Made by a program: the position numbers and the translations under genes | Notes under the pieces: generated by a model | The model's database searches: none | Told to the model about the DNA's origin: nothing | The model's input: the letters and a program-made list of their open reading frames with translations, nothing else | Part shown: in pieces, positions 4,628 through 5,025 of the stretch | Layout: each line of letters begins with the position of its first letter | Position numbering within the stretch: position 1 is the stretch's first letter | Assembly: GCA_019323665.1 (NCBI GenBank) | Contig: JAHWHA010000003.1 | Span: 1-5,025, forward strand | From: Candidatus Woesearchaeota archaeon | GTDB taxonomy: Archaea; Nanobdellota; Nanobdellia; Woesearchaeales; JAGVZT01 | Direction of reading: 5' to 3' | Length of the DNA: 5,025 bases

Positions 4628-4646
4628 ATTGCTGAGTGACTGCAAT
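4628..4646. repeat. Short inverted repeat ATTGC-N9-GCAAT
   Basis: ATTGC (4628-4632) and GCAAT (4642-4646) are symmetric about a 9-nt centre, just upstream of the cutA TATA-like box. The position would suit an operator, but five-base arms are weak evidence. Confidence 0.25.
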
Positions 4647-4693
4647 TTCTGGGGATTTGGCCAATGAAAAATTTTCGATTTTGAACTTAATTC

Positions 4694-4709
4694 TCCTGCT
4701 TCTGCAGGA
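4694..4709. repeat. 6-bp hairpin in the cutA divergent region
   Basis: TCCTGC (4694-4699) and GCAGGA (4704-4709) enclose TTCT. Three more AAT/ATT pairs are possible beyond a 2-nt bulge. No T-run follows directly, so it does not look like a terminator. Its role is unknown. Confidence 0.35.
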
Positions 4710-4765
4710 ATTGTTGCGGGATTTTCACCCAAACCCATTTTTGTATGCTCCGCCTTCTCTGATTT

Positions 4766-5025
4766 ATGAATGTTATGAGGGAGGTTGACAGGAAACAGCA
4801 TCTCAATGAGATGCTTGACGAGAGCAGGGCGGAGAAAAAGCAGGTGGAAGTGTTTATTGGCACAAAGCCAGGGTTGCAGCTGGAGGTTGCCAAAGCTCTA
4901 TCAAGGTTTGGCAAGGTAAATCATGTCTACGAGAGCATTCCTTATATTAGCATGATTCTTGATTTTGACATCGCAGAGCACTTGTTTCGGTATCTTTATA
5001 TGAATCTTGCTGAATCTGCAAGGTC
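4766..5025 (+). CDS. N-terminal part of a possible subtilisin-like protease (I9-type propeptide), cut off by window
   Basis: The reading frame is open from ATG 4766 (stop TGA at 4760-4762 just upstream) to the window edge, giving 86 residues. After a charged 25-residue start, residues 26-64 follow the pattern of subtilase propeptides (inhibitor I9, ferredoxin-like): a beta strand VEVFIGTKPG, a helix LEVAKALSRFG, then VNHVYESIPYISMILDF. The catalytic Asp/His/Ser lie beyond the window, so the assignment rests on the propeptide pattern alone. No signal peptide is visible, which would suit an intracellular subtilase or a separate inhibitor-like protein; another ferredoxin-like domain protein is an alternative. 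ATG 4775 is a possible second start. No SD is seen; a weak TTTTTGTATG near 4737-4746 could be the TATA element of a leaderless transcript. Transcribed divergently from cutA. Confidence 0.6.
   Translation, partial: MNVMREVDRKQHLNEMLDESRAEKKQVEVFIGTKPGLQLEVAKALSRFGKVNHVYESIPYISMILDFDIAEHLFRYLYMNLAESAR

Noticed and set aside
4666..4676. Palindrome GAAAAATTTTC
   Set aside because: Short A/T palindromes are expected by chance in this AT-rich spacer.
4604..4914. Minus-strand ORFs between cutA and the right edge
   Set aside because: They overlap each other and the propeptide-like gene on the other strand, with no recognisable motif or clear ribosome site.

Overview
The window looks archaeal and most resembles a small-genome or DPANN-type lineage; that lineage call is an inference. 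Supporting signs are a LysW carrier protein paired with an archaeal-type homocitrate synthase, TATA-like boxes about 25 nt upstream of likely transcript starts, GTG/TTG start-codon ambiguity, a probably leaderless cutA, and tandem ORC/ExeA-like AAA ATPases. I see no rRNA, tRNA, CRISPR array, insertion sequence or other mobile element.

Layout: (1) Positions 1-1169, minus strand: lysW followed by lysS (homocitrate synthase), overlapping by 20 nt, with lysS running off the left edge. Together they point to lysine synthesis through alpha-aminoadipate on the LysW carrier. (2) Positions 1170-1724: a 555-bp AT-rich gene-free stretch between divergent units. It holds nested and mutually exclusive inverted repeats, a possible 11-codon leader ORF ending on the lysW ribosome site, and probable promoters in both directions. 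(3) Positions 1725-4070, plus strand: a tight three-gene operon (gaps of 5 and 1 nt). It encodes a secreted/membrane-anchored Glu-rich protein with a TPR-like cytosolic tail, then two paralogous AAA ATPases. The first ATPase has a degenerate Walker B (Asp-Asn), the second a canonical one (Asp-Glu) plus a long Lys-rich then acidic tail. (4) Positions 4074-4582, minus strand: cutA and a small zinc-ribbon protein joined by an ATGA overlap, converging on the ATPase operon with only 3 nt between stop codons. (5) Positions 4583-4765: a divergent intergenic region with a small hairpin. (6) Positions 4766-5025, plus strand: the start of a gene whose N-terminus resembles a subtilisin propeptide, running off the right edge.

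The best candidate for an undescribed system is the 1725-4070 operon. The protein order suggests a membrane anchor that could recruit an asymmetric ATPase pair in which one subunit binds ATP but hydrolyses it poorly. That is inferred from motifs and gene order; no function is known to me for this set.
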